NCBI GenBank assembly: GCA_905221605.1
Contig: CAJNDS010002601.1
Span: 966,376-1,028,875 of the forward strand
DNA: 62,500 nucleotides
Direction of reading: 5' to 3'
From: Symbiodinium natans
Taxonomy: Eukaryota > Sar > Dinophyceae > Suessiales > Symbiodiniaceae
Both the position numbers and the translations under genes were made by a program. This document shows positions 1 to 8,979 of this stretch, in pieces. Under the pieces are notes generated by a model. The model worked only from the letters and a program-made list of their open reading frames with translations. It was not told the DNA's origin and did not search any database. Every line of letters begins with the position of its first letter. Position 1 is the first letter of the stretch.

Positions 1-46
1 GTTTAGGGTTTAGGGTTGAGGGTTTAGGGTTTAGGGTTTAGCGGAA
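1..46 (+). repeat. TTTAGGG block at the window edge
   Basis: About six TTTAGGG-type units, one of them degenerate (TTGAGGG). At a left chromosome end the plus strand would read CCCTAAA, so this orientation argues that it is an internal block and not a terminal telomere. Confidence 0.85.
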
Positions 47-393
47 AGCCGCCCCAAATTGCACTTCAGGGTGTTTACGACTTTGTCGGGGCTTGTATGG
101 TTTGTAGCACGTTTAGGGCTTACAGGCCTTGGGTTCTTCGGGCTTTGAGTTTAGGGGCTAGACGGCTTAGGGTTTGGAGGGGGTAGGAGGCAAAAGCCTA
201 AAGGCTAGAACATGAACCTTGTCGCCGTGTTTCGGGTCAGACTCAGGCGTTTCGTACAGCAACCTAGGATCGGGGACCTGAACCACCTAAGAAAAGGGAC
301 TATAAGGGCCCAGTCTTGGCAACGCGCCCTTCTAGGAAACGATGACGAGGAGAACCCCTTGCTTTATGTGCTTCCACAGAATCCAAGGCCATG

Positions 394-498
394 GTAGCCC
401 ACTAACCATATTATAATATGGCCCTTTTTGGGCTGAGTGACTCTGGAAGAGGACCTTGAACCACAAATTTGGGAAAAGGGTACCACTGGGCTAACAAG
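394..498. mobile_element. MITE family B, copy 1
   Basis: Starts GTAGCCCA and ends TGGGCTAACAAG, so the ends form an imperfect inverted repeat. The interior has the family words ATAATATGGCCC, TTTTTGGGCTG and GGACCTTGAACC. Other copies start near 4776, 22792, 54861, 60038 and 61722. As in those copies, the element begins with GT and ends with AG. Confidence 0.6.
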
Positions 499-673
499 AA
501 GCAGAACAAGGCTTAAAAGAAACAACACAACGCAAACAGAGAACAAAGCCAAGAAGTGATGTTGACACCAGCAACGAGAGCTGCGAGCGGACTGGCAAAG
601 CTCTGAAGCCACAAACCCTAAACCCTAAAGGCCCTAAACCCTGAACCCTAAATCCAAAACCCTAAACCCTGCG

Positions 674-769
674 CTGCAAGTGGATGTGGGGAAGCTTGGA
701 GTCAAAGTGCTGAGGATCAACGCTCTTTACGCAGACGCAGACGCCCTGCAAAGTAGCCAGCTGCACTGA
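674..769. other. Exon-like island, strand unresolved
   Basis: A GC-rich unique island between C-rich blocks. On the plus strand it is open for 31 codons to a TGA at 767-769. On the minus strand a TTTGCAG acceptor precedes an open frame (GVCVCVKSVDPQ...) that runs to a telomeric GTTTAGGG donor. Both readings are plausible and no family was recognised. Confidence 0.3.
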
Positions 770-1346
770 AAACCCCAAACCCCCAAACCCTGAACCCGAA
801 ATCCCTAAACGCTTAAGTTTATGAGAGTTTAGCGTGTAGGGTTTAGGGTTTTGGGTTTAGGGTTGTAGAAGAGCTTAGGGTTTAGAGTGTTAGGCCTATT
901 TAGGAGTTTCGGGCTTAGGGGTTTAGGTGTTTCGGAGCTTAGGGGTTCAGGGATGTTCAGGGTGTAGGGTTTCGAGTTTAAGGGTGAGGGGGGGGGGGGG
1001 GGGGGGTAGAGATTGCGCATAAGGGATTGGGGCTTCAAAGCAACAAGACCCTGAACCAGGCTTGGCTAAACCCCCAGAAGCCCTAAACTCCCAAAGCCTT
1101 ATAAACTTACAAACCAGAAAGATGAAACCCTGAATTGAAAGCTCTCAACCATGAAAACCTGTACCCCCTGAAACCCCCCCCCCACCTCCTCCCAGACCTT
1201 AATCTACTTCCTGCACCCAAGTACACCTTGGCAAGGGCCTAAGTGCACCTTGCTGGGGGTATTTAGCCCTAACCCTAAACCCCAAAGCCTAAACCCTAAA
1301 CCCTATAAACCCTAAACCCTAAACCCTAAACACCAAATGGCCTTGC

Positions 1347-1404
1347 CTTTGAGAAGAGGTCCGGCTTGTAGTCGCCATCCTGAAAGTCGGGGCGTGTAAC
1401 GCTT
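1347..1404 (-). CDS. Candidate internal exon, unknown protein
   Basis: On the minus strand the acceptor CCTGCAG (1405-1411 side) opens a 58-bp frame reading SVTRPDFQDGDYKPDLFSK. It ends at AAAG/GCAAGG, a typical GC donor of this lineage. The upstream intron ends in a CCCTAAA block and the downstream intron begins with TTTAGGG repeats. No homologue is recognised, and the call rests on splice sites and composition. Confidence 0.35.
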
Positions 1405-2157
1405 CTGCAGGTTTGGGGTTTAGGGTTTAGGGTTTAGGGTTTAGGGTTTGGGTTGACACAAGGTCTGAAGTTTCCATACTATGGACATAGATATTATCGT
1501 AGATACAAACAAGCTAAACTGCAACCCGTAGTATCCCCTAAAGCCCTCCACCCCTAGCAGGAATAGGAAAATCTTGTTTATGATTTTCTGAACAAGACCC
1601 AAGTGTAAACCATTCATCAGCCGTGGCTTTGGGTTTTTTTCTGGGTTTGGGGCCCTAAACCCTAAACCCGTGGGGTTTATACGCGGCTTGAGGGCTTGTT
1701 GGGGGCTTTTTGTTTGGTAACAAACAAGCGGGGGAAGTGGGGCCTGGGGATAAGGTTGCTGGGCCAAACACAACTATCTCCACATGCCTTGAACCCCTAA
1801 ACCTTTGTAAACCCCTACCATTGTAAACCCCTACAAAGCCTAACTTCCCAAACCCCTAGACGCTGACCTCCTGAAGCTGCAGAGGGAGAGCGCTCAGCCC
1901 TGAACCTAAACCCTAAACCCCAAACCCTAAGTCTCGACCCCTCCCATGGCCTGATCTAGCAGAAGCGGGCGGAGATCAACATCCAGGAAATGGGAGTTTT
2001 CGCCTCCACCGTTAGGAATATGGGTAGGGTTTAGGGTTATAGGGTGTAGGGTCTCTGGATTCAGGGCAATAGAACAGCCGGGGAACTGCCTCCTCCAGTT
2101 GCTAACGCCCCAAGTTCTTTAACCCAGTTCTGAAACCTCTAACCCCTACACCCTGCA

Positions 2158-2456
2158 CCCTAAACCCTAAACCCTAAACCCTAAGCCCTAAGCCCTAAGC
2201 CCTAAGCCCTAAACCCTAAGCCCTAAGCTCCAAGCCCAAGCTCGGAAACAATTACACGCCAGGCTCCCCGAACCCTCGTTCCCTTGATGGGTATCTACCA
2301 TATTACGGGCCCTTATCTTGCAAACCCTAAACCCTAAACCCTAAACCCTAAGCCCTAAACCCTAAACCCTAAACCCCTAAACCCTAAACCCTAAACCCTA
2401 AGCCCTAAACCCTAAGCCCTAAACCCTAAACCCTAAACCCCTAAACCCCAAACCCA
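2158..2456 (-). repeat. CCCTAAA block in two parts
   Basis: Two C-rich blocks (2158-2240 and 2323-2456) separated by about 80 bp of unique sequence. Many units read CCCTAAG, and a run of these variants is clustered at 2184-2230. Confidence 0.85.
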
Positions 2457-2460
2457 GAAG

Positions 2461-2545
2461 CCAAAGCTGCGGCGCCTTGGCAGTGCTCCTGCGCTGTGCA
2501 GTGGACTCGATCCTTCTTGCCAAGAGCCGTTTTGGGGGGCTTCAT
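2461..2545. other. Exon-like island, strand unresolved
   Basis: A unique island with a CCCTAAA block on the left and TTTAGGG on the right. On the minus strand an ATG (MKPPKTALGKKDR...) stays open to a GTTTGGG donor. On the plus strand two frames are also open. It is coding-like in composition but cannot be assigned. Confidence 0.25.
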
Positions 2546-3307
2546 GTAGGGTTTAGGGTTTAGGGTTTAGGGTTTAGGGTTTAGGGTTTAGGGTTTAGGA
2601 TTTAGGGTTTAGGGTTTAGGGCCTTGAGGGCTTCAGAGAGGGGCTTGGGGTTTTGCGGGCCTGGGGTTCCCTTAATATTGGATTCTACGATCTTATAGGG
2701 GGTTTAGGGTTTAGGGTTTAGGGTTTAGGGTTTAGGGTTTAGGGTTTAGGGCTTAGGGTTTAGGGTTTGGGAGCTTCGAGCTCGAGGGTCGGGCCCGCTT
2801 TACATCGTCAACCCTGAGGTCTGTACTCTAACCCCAAACCCCGAAACCCGATCCCCTGGAATCATAAACTCTTTAGGGTTTAGGGTTTAGGGTTTAGGGT
2901 TTAGGGTTTAGGGTTTAGGGTTTAGGGTCTCTAAACGGACTCTAAACTCCAAACTCCCCTGCACCTGAACTCCTACACCCCAGAACCTAAGAACAAAGTC
3001 TGAGCCCTGAACTCTCCAACCCTGACCCGAAGACATGTCTGCGCGGCGCGCGGAAGACCTCAACCGGTAGGGTTGGGAAACCTATAGACCCTAAACCCTA
3101 ACCCTAAACCCCAAACCAAGAAGAGAACGAATTTCCAAACCTAGGATTAGGATCGCCCCATTCCCGCGGGCCTTGTCCACAGGGCGGCTCATTTCTACGC
3201 TCGGGCGGTGTCTTCTAAGTCTTCAAAGGGCACAGCCCGGCAGCACACTGTGAAAACAGCTGCGGGAAGTTGAAGTTGATGCTGGGTTTAGGGGTTTAGG
3301 GTTTAGG

Positions 3308-3415
3308 GTGGCATCCTGGGGAGTCTGCAGAAGAAGTGCTGTGAAGAGCTCCAAAACACCCAGGTTTGCCGGGAAAATTCTGGGGCCAAGACGCCCTTCC
3401 CTCAGGACCCGACGT
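3308..3415 (+). CDS. Candidate exon after a telomeric acceptor
   Basis: A frame beginning GGILGSLQKKCCEELQ follows TTTAG/G at the end of a short TTTAGGG block and runs to a TGA. The third codon positions are mostly G or C. A minus-strand frame (3223-3426) is also open. The protein is not recognised. Confidence 0.35.
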
Positions 3416-3431
3416 GAAGGCTCCATTTAAG

Positions 3432-3557
3432 TAGGGTTTAGGGTTTAGGGTTTAGGGTTTAGGGTTTAGGGTTTAGGGTTTAGGGTTTAGGGTTTAGGGT
3501 TTAGGGTTTAGGGTTTAGGGTTTAGGGTTTAGGGTTTAGGGTTTAGGGTTTAGGGTT
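3432..3557 (+). repeat. TTTAGGG block, about 17 perfect units
   Basis: An uninterrupted heptamer array, among the purest in the window. The purity suggests recent origin or ongoing homogenisation. Confidence 0.95.
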
Positions 3558-3594
3558 GCTTAGAGCTTCCCGGACATACTGGTCGCGGTCATGC

Positions 3595-3690
3595 TTTTGA
3601 GGTTTGGGGCCACACGTGCTCCGCCTGAACAGCACCGGGAACGTCCACGCGCTGCGGGCGAACCGCATCGTGGTCGCTGCCTGGCTCCAT
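3595..3690 (+). CDS. Candidate exon, unknown protein
   Basis: After TTTTGAG/G the plus strand reads LGPHVLRLNSTGNVHALR and continues hydrophobic (IVVAAWLHAR) up to the next CCCTAAA block. Codons are strongly G/C-ending. The 3' border would be a GA donor or a TAA shortly after. No family is recognised. Confidence 0.35.
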
Positions 3691-3805
3691 GCCAGAAGAA
3701 CCTAAACCCTAAACCTGAATAAAGCCCAGGGACATCACCCAAACCTAGAACCGAACTCTCGTCTAACTCCTGAAAAATTTCCCAGAAACGTCTTGCATCA
3801 ACTCT

Positions 3806-3863
3806 AGGGTATATAGAGGCGATATAGGGTACCTTACACCCCTCATTCCTTACTACGAGCCAG
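3806..3863. mobile_element. MITE family F, right-end fragment
   Basis: Matches the right end of the complete F element at 45493-45674: CCCTCATTCC, then TACTA, then GAGCCAG. The left half is missing. Confidence 0.45.
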
Positions 3864-4249
3864 TAGGTAAACTCCTACTCCCAGTGCCAGACAAGAAGAT
3901 GGAAGACAGACAGCTTTGGACGATGTCAAGGCGAGGAGGAGCAAGGCTTCCTACACCTGGGGTTTAGGGTTTAGGGTTTAGGGCTTAGGGTTTAGGGTTT
4001 AGGGTTTAGGTTTTTCGGGTTTAGGGTTTAGAGATTTTTGCCCCAGGAGTTCATCTTCTCATCTCAGGGGGCCCTAAGCCCTAAACCCCCTAAACCCTCA
4101 ACCCTATAAACTCCTAAACTAAACCCCCAAGGCCCTGAAGGCCCTAAACCCCCAAATCCCTAAACCCCCCAAACCCTAAACCCTAAACCCGAAACCCTAA
4201 ACCCTAACCCTAAACCCTAAACCCGAACCCAGCCTAAACCCCTCAGACG

Positions 4250-4319
4250 GCGAGTGTCAGGGCTTCCCGAAAGCCGGGTTTCTATGAACTTCTTTAAGAA
4301 GGAGTACTGCAATCTGTGA
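4250..4319 (+). CDS. Candidate terminal exon
   Basis: Acceptor CCCCTCAG at 4242-4249 opens a 23-codon frame ending in KKEYCNL and TGA. It is short and unrecognised. A plausible last exon of a gene whose earlier exons lie to the left. Confidence 0.3.
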
Positions 4320-4575
4320 GGGTTCTTTTGGGCGTCCTTTTGGGGGATACCAGACATCGGAACATGGGCCCCAAGTACTTTCCTTCTGAAGGGTTGTTAC
4401 TGGAAATTCCTTTGTGTCTAAGGGGTTTAGGGTTTGGGGTTTAGGGTTTAGGGTTTAGGGTTTAGGGTTTAGGGTTTAGGGTTTAGGGTGACACCCGAAA
4501 GACGGAGTCAGGGCAGAGGAAGGCTCAACCGACAGAAGAGAGATCCCTGAGCCGCAGCAGGCTTCAGAGGCCTAG

Positions 4576-4692
4576 CCCTAAACCCTAAACCCTAAACCCT
4601 AAACCCCAAACCCTAAACCCTAAACCCTAAACCCTAAACCCTAAACCCTAAACCCTAAACCCCAAACCCCAAACCCTAAGCCCCAAACCCTA
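4576..4692 (-). repeat. CCCTAAA block
   Basis: About 16 C-rich units, some reading CCCCAAA. It lies immediately left of the split exon at 4695-4981. Confidence 0.9.
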
Positions 4693-4694
4693 AG

Positions 4695-4981
4695 AGCCCT
4701 CAAGGACATGCAAAAAACTCTCAAAGCAAAACCACTGCGCGAGCCGAGTGCCCGACCCACACCGAGCTGACCTTGGTAGTCCAGCAACGATGTGTTAATA
4801 AGGGCAGTCCTTATTGTTGAGGTTGCTTGCTTTCTCAAGGAAACCCTAAACCCTAAACCCTAAACCCTAAAAAAAGGGCGCAAAAGGGTACCACTGAGCT
4901 GCCAAGTAGCCATCCGAGTTCCGGCCGAAGGCCCAGACTTCACCAAAGGAGGTGATCAGGAGGCTGCGCAGGCGTTTCGGG
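4695..4981 (+). CDS. Exon pair interrupted by introner-like MITE B
   Basis: Left exon 4695-4775 and right exon 4917-4981 join in frame when the element at 4776-4916 is removed: GAC CTT G/TA GCC ATC. The joined frame has at least 46 codons without a stop and reads ...HRADLVAIRVPAEGPDF... across the junction. The right exon ends CAG/GCGTTT, a GC donor. The upstream acceptor is an AAG at the edge of the telomeric block. The protein family is not recognised. The frame is supported by its length, by G/C-ending codons and by exact restoration after removal of the element. Confidence 0.5.
4776..4916 (+). mobile_element. MITE family B acting as an intron (introner-like)
   Basis: 141 bp starting GTAGTCCAGCAACG and ending CACTGAGCTGCCAAG. 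The ends are imperfect inverted repeats and are also a GT donor and an AG acceptor. A CCCTAAA block of about four units (4840-4870) replaces the word ACCTTGAACCC found in other B copies. Removal restores an open frame in the flanking exon. Confidence 0.6.
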
Positions 4982-5161
4982 TTTCGGGTTTAGGGTTTAG
5001 GGTTTAGGGTTTAGGGTTTGGGGTTTAGGGTTTGGGGTTTCGGGTTTGGGGTTTGGAGCTTGGGGTTTAGGATCGTCAGGTTCATGGGGAACCCGGTGCT
5101 TGATTCTTAGGGCGACTTGCGCCAGAAACAGGAGGAATCAGGGTTCCACCGGTTTTAGGTC

Positions 5162-5800
5162 ATGACGGAGTTGAGAACTTGAGGGTTTTCTTTTTCTTTC
5201 CCTTTTTGATTTCTTAATTTAGTTTTTTATTTTTTTTGTTTGGGGAGGGGGAGGGGGAGGAGGGGTGTTAGGGGTTTAGGGTCTAGGGTTTAGGGTTTAG
5301 GGGGGGACTCTCGGGGCTTCGTGTTCAGGGGTTTGGGGTTCACGTATGAGGTCTTTAGGGTTCAGGGGTTGCTTCCTCTCGGAAAGGCGTTACAGGGATT
5401 GGGGTTTGAGGCTCAAGGGCTCTCAGTGTTTAGTGGTGGCAGTCTGGGGGGTTTTGGCAGAGCGTTCAGAGTAGGAGTCTCTGGGGTTTAGGGTTTGGGT
5501 CGAATGCTCAGGGGTAGCACAGCTAAACTCAGACTGGCGCAGCTTTCTCTGCCGATCCATGCCCGAGAGGTATCTAGCGGTGAGACCTCTGGCAGATAGA
5601 AGCTTGTGGTAGCAAGCAAGAATCCTATGTCGGTTAGAGATGTGTCCGCATAGCTCCCTAACCCAAAATGGACATTTCTGTTCTGGTACGCAAGATCTGA
5701 ACCTTCCGTCTCTGAACATCATGCACCGCTCAAGGCGTTCGGTACTCTTGAGTTTGGCCTCACCGGCCTTATCTACCAGAGCCTCACTCGTAAGCGCTTT
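5162..5800. other. Mostly non-coding stretch
   Basis: Contains a T-rich and G-rich tract (5190-5265), degenerate telomere words and a low-GC unique region. A minus-strand frame at 5423-5722 (99 residues) has no clear codon bias and ends in translated repeat, so I do not call it. Confidence 0.5.
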
Positions 5801-5866
5801 AGCCTAGACCCCTCAACCCTCAACCCCGAACGAAAACCCCAAACCCACAAAACCCTGAATCCCCAG

Positions 5867-5989
5867 AAGCCCTCCACACCTCCCTTTGGAAGCTACATGA
5901 AGCTACCACTCGCGCTGGCCTGCCTCTCTGAAGAGGGTGAAACCGTGACATCTTCAGAGCGGCTCGTTGTTCAAAACCCTTTCTTGGAC
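5867..5989 (+). CDS. Candidate exon, unknown protein
   Basis: After CCCCAG the plus strand is open for about 40 codons to TGA, including SYMKLPLALACLSEEGE and a second hydrophobic stretch ending in NPFLDSR. A GT inside (GAGG/GTGAAA) could be used as a donor instead of the stop. The minus strand is interrupted by stops. No domain is recognised. Confidence 0.4.
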
Positions 5990-6057
5990 AGCAGATGAAG
6001 ATGAGAAGCTTCGTGACCCCTCAGCCCGAAACCCTCTACCCTAAATCCTAAACCCTG

Positions 6058-6225
6058 CGCTAGAGCAACACGCAGAACCTGTGTTAAAGCTGTGCAGCAC
6101 TTTCCACTTTGTGGAAGCACGGCCGGCGCTCTCTCTTGCTCGTGCAATACCTGCGAAAGGCTGTCAACCAACAGGCTACGGGTCGGAGGATTGAGGGATC
6201 TTAGCCCCCATAATCCTAAAGCATG
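6058..6225. other. Exon-like island, strand unresolved
   Basis: Minus strand: open frame LLVDSLSQVLHEQER... running to a GCGCAGG/GTTTAGG donor. Plus strand: 42 open codons (QHAEPVLKLCSTFHF...). Both are protein-like. The minus reading is favoured by its telomeric donor, as in other minus-strand exons here. Confidence 0.3.
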
Positions 6226-6239
6226 CAACCCGAACTAAA

Positions 6240-6720
6240 CCCTCTAACCTATAACCCTAAACCTACTGAAACTAGACCCTGAAACTGCGCAAATCCCAGG
6301 GCCAACAGCTGCTGAACTGATATCCCCAACGAGTGCAATGCTCACGTTTAGCCGTTTAGCCATGCAGTAAGGCCCGGAAGCAGGAGTTGTGAAAGGCTGC
6401 AGGGTGTTGGGGAAGCAAAAGAATGGATCATATCTACTAAGCATGTGAGACATCAGCAATATGTGTCTCATACTCTGAGACTTATTCTATCCCAAATTTG
6501 TATGCGGGTTTCCGAAAATAAGGGACGCAACAAAAAGCACCCCAACATGGTACCCCTGATTTCGAAGACCCCGGTAACCCTCCCCCCCAAAAAACAGCCC
6601 TAAACCTAAAGCCCCCAGCCCTAAACCCTGAGCCCCTAAGCCCACAGCCCATAAGCCCATGGGCCCTCAGCTTTGCACCCCATGACATCTGCCAGGCCAA
6701 GCCTCAACCCTAAAAACCGA
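6240..6720. other. Unique sequence without a supported gene
   Basis: Moderate GC with scattered degenerate CCCTAAA words. A 75-residue minus frame (6244-6471) and a 72-residue one (6482-6700) lack codon bias. Nothing further can be supported. Confidence 0.4.
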
Positions 6721-6747
6721 AAACCCTAAACCCTAAAACCCTTCAAC

Positions 6748-6850
6748 CCAGCCTCACGAGGTGAACAACTCGGTCTGGTGCTCACTGCACCAGAGAAGAT
6801 GACGCGCATGCCTGGACGCGCCAAGGACTCGATTCACCGATCTCATCCCT
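6748..6850 (+). CDS. Candidate exon
   Basis: After AACCCAG the plus strand reads ASRGEQLGLVLTAPEKMTR and stays open for 33 codons to a TAA formed by the next CCCTAAA block. A GA donor (CCAAG/GACTCG) lies just before. The reading is plausible but unrecognised. Confidence 0.35.
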
Positions 6851-7436
6851 AAACCCTAAACCCTAAACCCCAAACCCCAAACCCCAAACCCTAAACCCTA
6901 AACCCTAAACCCGAACCCGCAAATTTAGGTTTTGGGCTTCGGGTTCAGGGTCTAGAAGTGCACCAGTCAAGGAATCCGGTGAAGAGCTCAGAGCCCTTGT
7001 CGAGGTGTGTTTGCTGCTGTCAAACCTAATCCTGCAATGACAGACTCCGAAGACGAAGTCCCGGACCTCAATCAAGAACCCCCTAAACCCTAAACCCTAA
7101 ACCCTAAACCCCAAACCCTAAACCCTAAACCCTAAACCCTACAACTCCCAACATCGCGAGGGGGAGGCGGTGGGCGGGGAGAGAGAAGGGAAAAGGGGCC
7201 CGAGGGTTCAGGGTTTAGGGTTTAAGGTTTTGGGTTTAGGAGTTTGAATGATTAGAATAGGGTTTTGGGTGTTCTGACAGCATAATTACAAAAGGACCAC
7301 AAGGAATATTTTATTCGTAACTACCTCTGAGGCCCGTTTCAATTCTTTGGGTGTTTAGGGTTTAGCTAAGGGCTTTTAGGGTTTAGGGTTTAGGGTTTAG
7401 GGTTTAGGGTTTAGGGTTTAGGGGTCAGGGTTAAAG

Positions 7437-7500
7437 GGGATCCGAAGTATGGGGGCCCTTAACTAGGGTACCCTGTGATAGGGCCCACACCTCGGATCCC
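7437..7500. repeat. 64-bp fold-back palindrome
   Basis: GGGATCCGAAGT... pairs with ...ACCTCGGATCCC, about 20 bp per arm with few mismatches, around an ACTAGGGTACCC loop. It may be a small MITE or a hairpin. Confidence 0.55.
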
Positions 7501-7687
7501 TTCGAATCCCTTCTTAGCAAAGGTAAGGGGCCATACTATGGGCCCATCCATGGTTCCAACTTTAGAGTTTAACTAAGGGCTTCGGGCTTAGGGCATGGGA
7601 TGTAGGGCCAAGCCGACTCTGCAGTATGCTTAATTTCCTCAAAACCTAAGCCCCCCCTACCCCTTCCCCCCGCCTCCCAACAACATC

Positions 7688-7812
7688 AAATCCCTAACCC
7701 TAAACCCTAAACCCTAAACCCTAAACCCTGAACCCTAAACCCTAAACCCTAAACCCTAAACCCTAAACCCTAAACCCTAAACCCTAAACCCTAAACCCTA
7801 AACCCTAAACCC
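7688..7812 (-). repeat. CCCTAAA block, about 17 units
   Basis: A nearly perfect heptamer array. The sequence 7142-7680 to its left is low-complexity or AT-richer unique DNA plus a short TTTAGGG block (7378-7422), with no supported gene. Confidence 0.92.
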
Positions 7813-7872
7813 CAAGCAAAGCCCTAAAGCCGAAAGCAAACAAAAACCCGACAACCCCCCGCGCAAAGCGAG

Positions 7873-7938
7873 GCGGATGGGACCACGGAGCTGTACAGCG
7901 CTCTCGGATACACGCCTGGGCTTCGAAGGGTTGAGGGG
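7873..7938 (+). CDS. Candidate exon with telomeric donor
   Basis: Acceptor GCGAG/G and donor GGG/GTTTAG enclose 22 codons in phase 0 reading ADGTTELYSALGYTPG.... Codons are strongly G/C-ending. The intron to the right starts directly with TTTAGGG repeats that turn head-to-head into CCCTAAA at about 8014. Confidence 0.45.
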
Positions 7939-8113
7939 GTTTAGGGTTTACGGTTTAGGGTTTAGGGTTTAGGTTTAGGGTTTAGGGTTTAGGGTTTAGG
8001 GTTTAGGGTTTGGGCTAAACCCTAAACCCTAAACCCTAAACCCTAAACCCTAAGCCCTAAACCCTAAACCCCTCAACCCTAAACCCTAAACCCTAAACCC
8101 CTCAACCCCTAAA
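7937..8113. repeat. Head-to-head telomeric junction
   Basis: A TTTAGGG block (7940-8012) passes within a few bases (TTTGGGCTAAACC) into a CCCTAAA block (8015-8113). This is the orientation expected for fusion of two chromosome ends. It could also be an inverted duplication. Confidence 0.85.
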
Positions 8114-8210
8114 CCCCTGAAACCACCGAAGCCAACAAGCGCGGAGAACTGGGCCCTCGGCTATTGCGCCAGGGCGGTGCACAGTGGTTGGCCGGCCGCC
8201 ACCTGGCCCC
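8114..8210 (+). CDS. Candidate exon, unknown protein
   Basis: The plus strand is open for about 33 codons (ETTEANKRGELGPRLLRQ...) between two CCCTAAA blocks. The minus strand is also partly open. There is no clear acceptor, so the call is weak. Confidence 0.28.
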
Positions 8211-8212
8211 TA

Positions 8213-8306
8213 AACCCTAAACCCTAAACCCTAAACCCTGAACCCTAAACCCTAAACCCTAAACCCTAAACCCTAAACCCTAAACCCTAAACCCTAAACC
8301 CTAAAC
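8213..8306 (-). repeat. CCCTAAA block, about 13 units
   Basis: A regular heptamer array with one CCCTGAA unit. Confidence 0.92.
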
Positions 8307-8667
8307 CGTCCTCCAAACAACACAGAAGCCCCAACCCCTTCCCAAACCCCAAACCCCAAACCCTAAGCCCTGTAAGCCCTCAGCCCTATTGGCCTAAGCC
8401 CTTCTTCCTAACCTGTCCTCCCCCCCAATGTATTGCTGCAGGGGAGGTGAGAGCTTCAATTCTAGGTGCTTGTGTTGGGCGCTCAGGTCTTCCAAACTCA
8501 GAGCCCCCCCCCCCCCCGTTTTGGTCTATGGCTCCGGAACCTTTGCAGCCAAGGAGAAGAACCAGAAACCTAGGAGGACATCGGGCACTTAGCCCTGTTG
8601 AATTATAATATGCTTCTAAAGAGATCCCATCCCTAAGAAAAGGGCGAAAAACAACAAGCACCACTGC

Positions 8668-8790
8668 TTAGCCCCAAGAAAAAACATCGGCAAGGGGCAT
8701 GTCCCAGCTACTCGCCGATGCTTCGCGAGCCAACGACACCTGCGAGTTGTAGGAAAACCTCAGGGCACAGCGACGGGTGCAGGGTTTAGG
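8668..8790. other. Exon-like island, strand unresolved
   Basis: Minus strand: about 33 open codons ending ...DMPLADVFSWG and TAA at 8668. Plus strand: MSQLLADASRANDTCE followed by a stop. Both have coding-like composition, so no strand is assigned. Confidence 0.3.
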
Positions 8791-8831
8791 GTTTAGGGTT
8801 TGGGGTTTAGGGTTTAGGGTTTTGGGTTCAG

Positions 8832-8917
8832 GGTGCCTGCTGCAGGAGCCGGATGGGTTGGGATTTCTTGACAATGAGGTGCTGGCACAAAGGCATAATG
8901 TGGCGCTGCTTGGCCAG
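8832..8917 (+). CDS. Candidate exon with canonical donor
   Basis: Open frame LLQEPDGLGFLDNEVLAQRH, then NVALLGQ, ending CAG/GTACAC. Acceptor is TTCAG at 8827-8831 or the internal CTGCAG at 8845. Codons are mostly G/C-ending. The intron to the right would contain the whole minisatellite. Confidence 0.5.
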
Positions 8918-8979
8918 GTACACATCCTGAATCCTAAATCCTGAACCCTGAACCCTACAAAAACTACCCCCTCCCCCCC

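Noticed and set aside
1-46. A true chromosome end at the left edge
   Set aside because: A left terminus would read CCCTAAA on the plus strand. The block is short, degenerate and in the opposite orientation.
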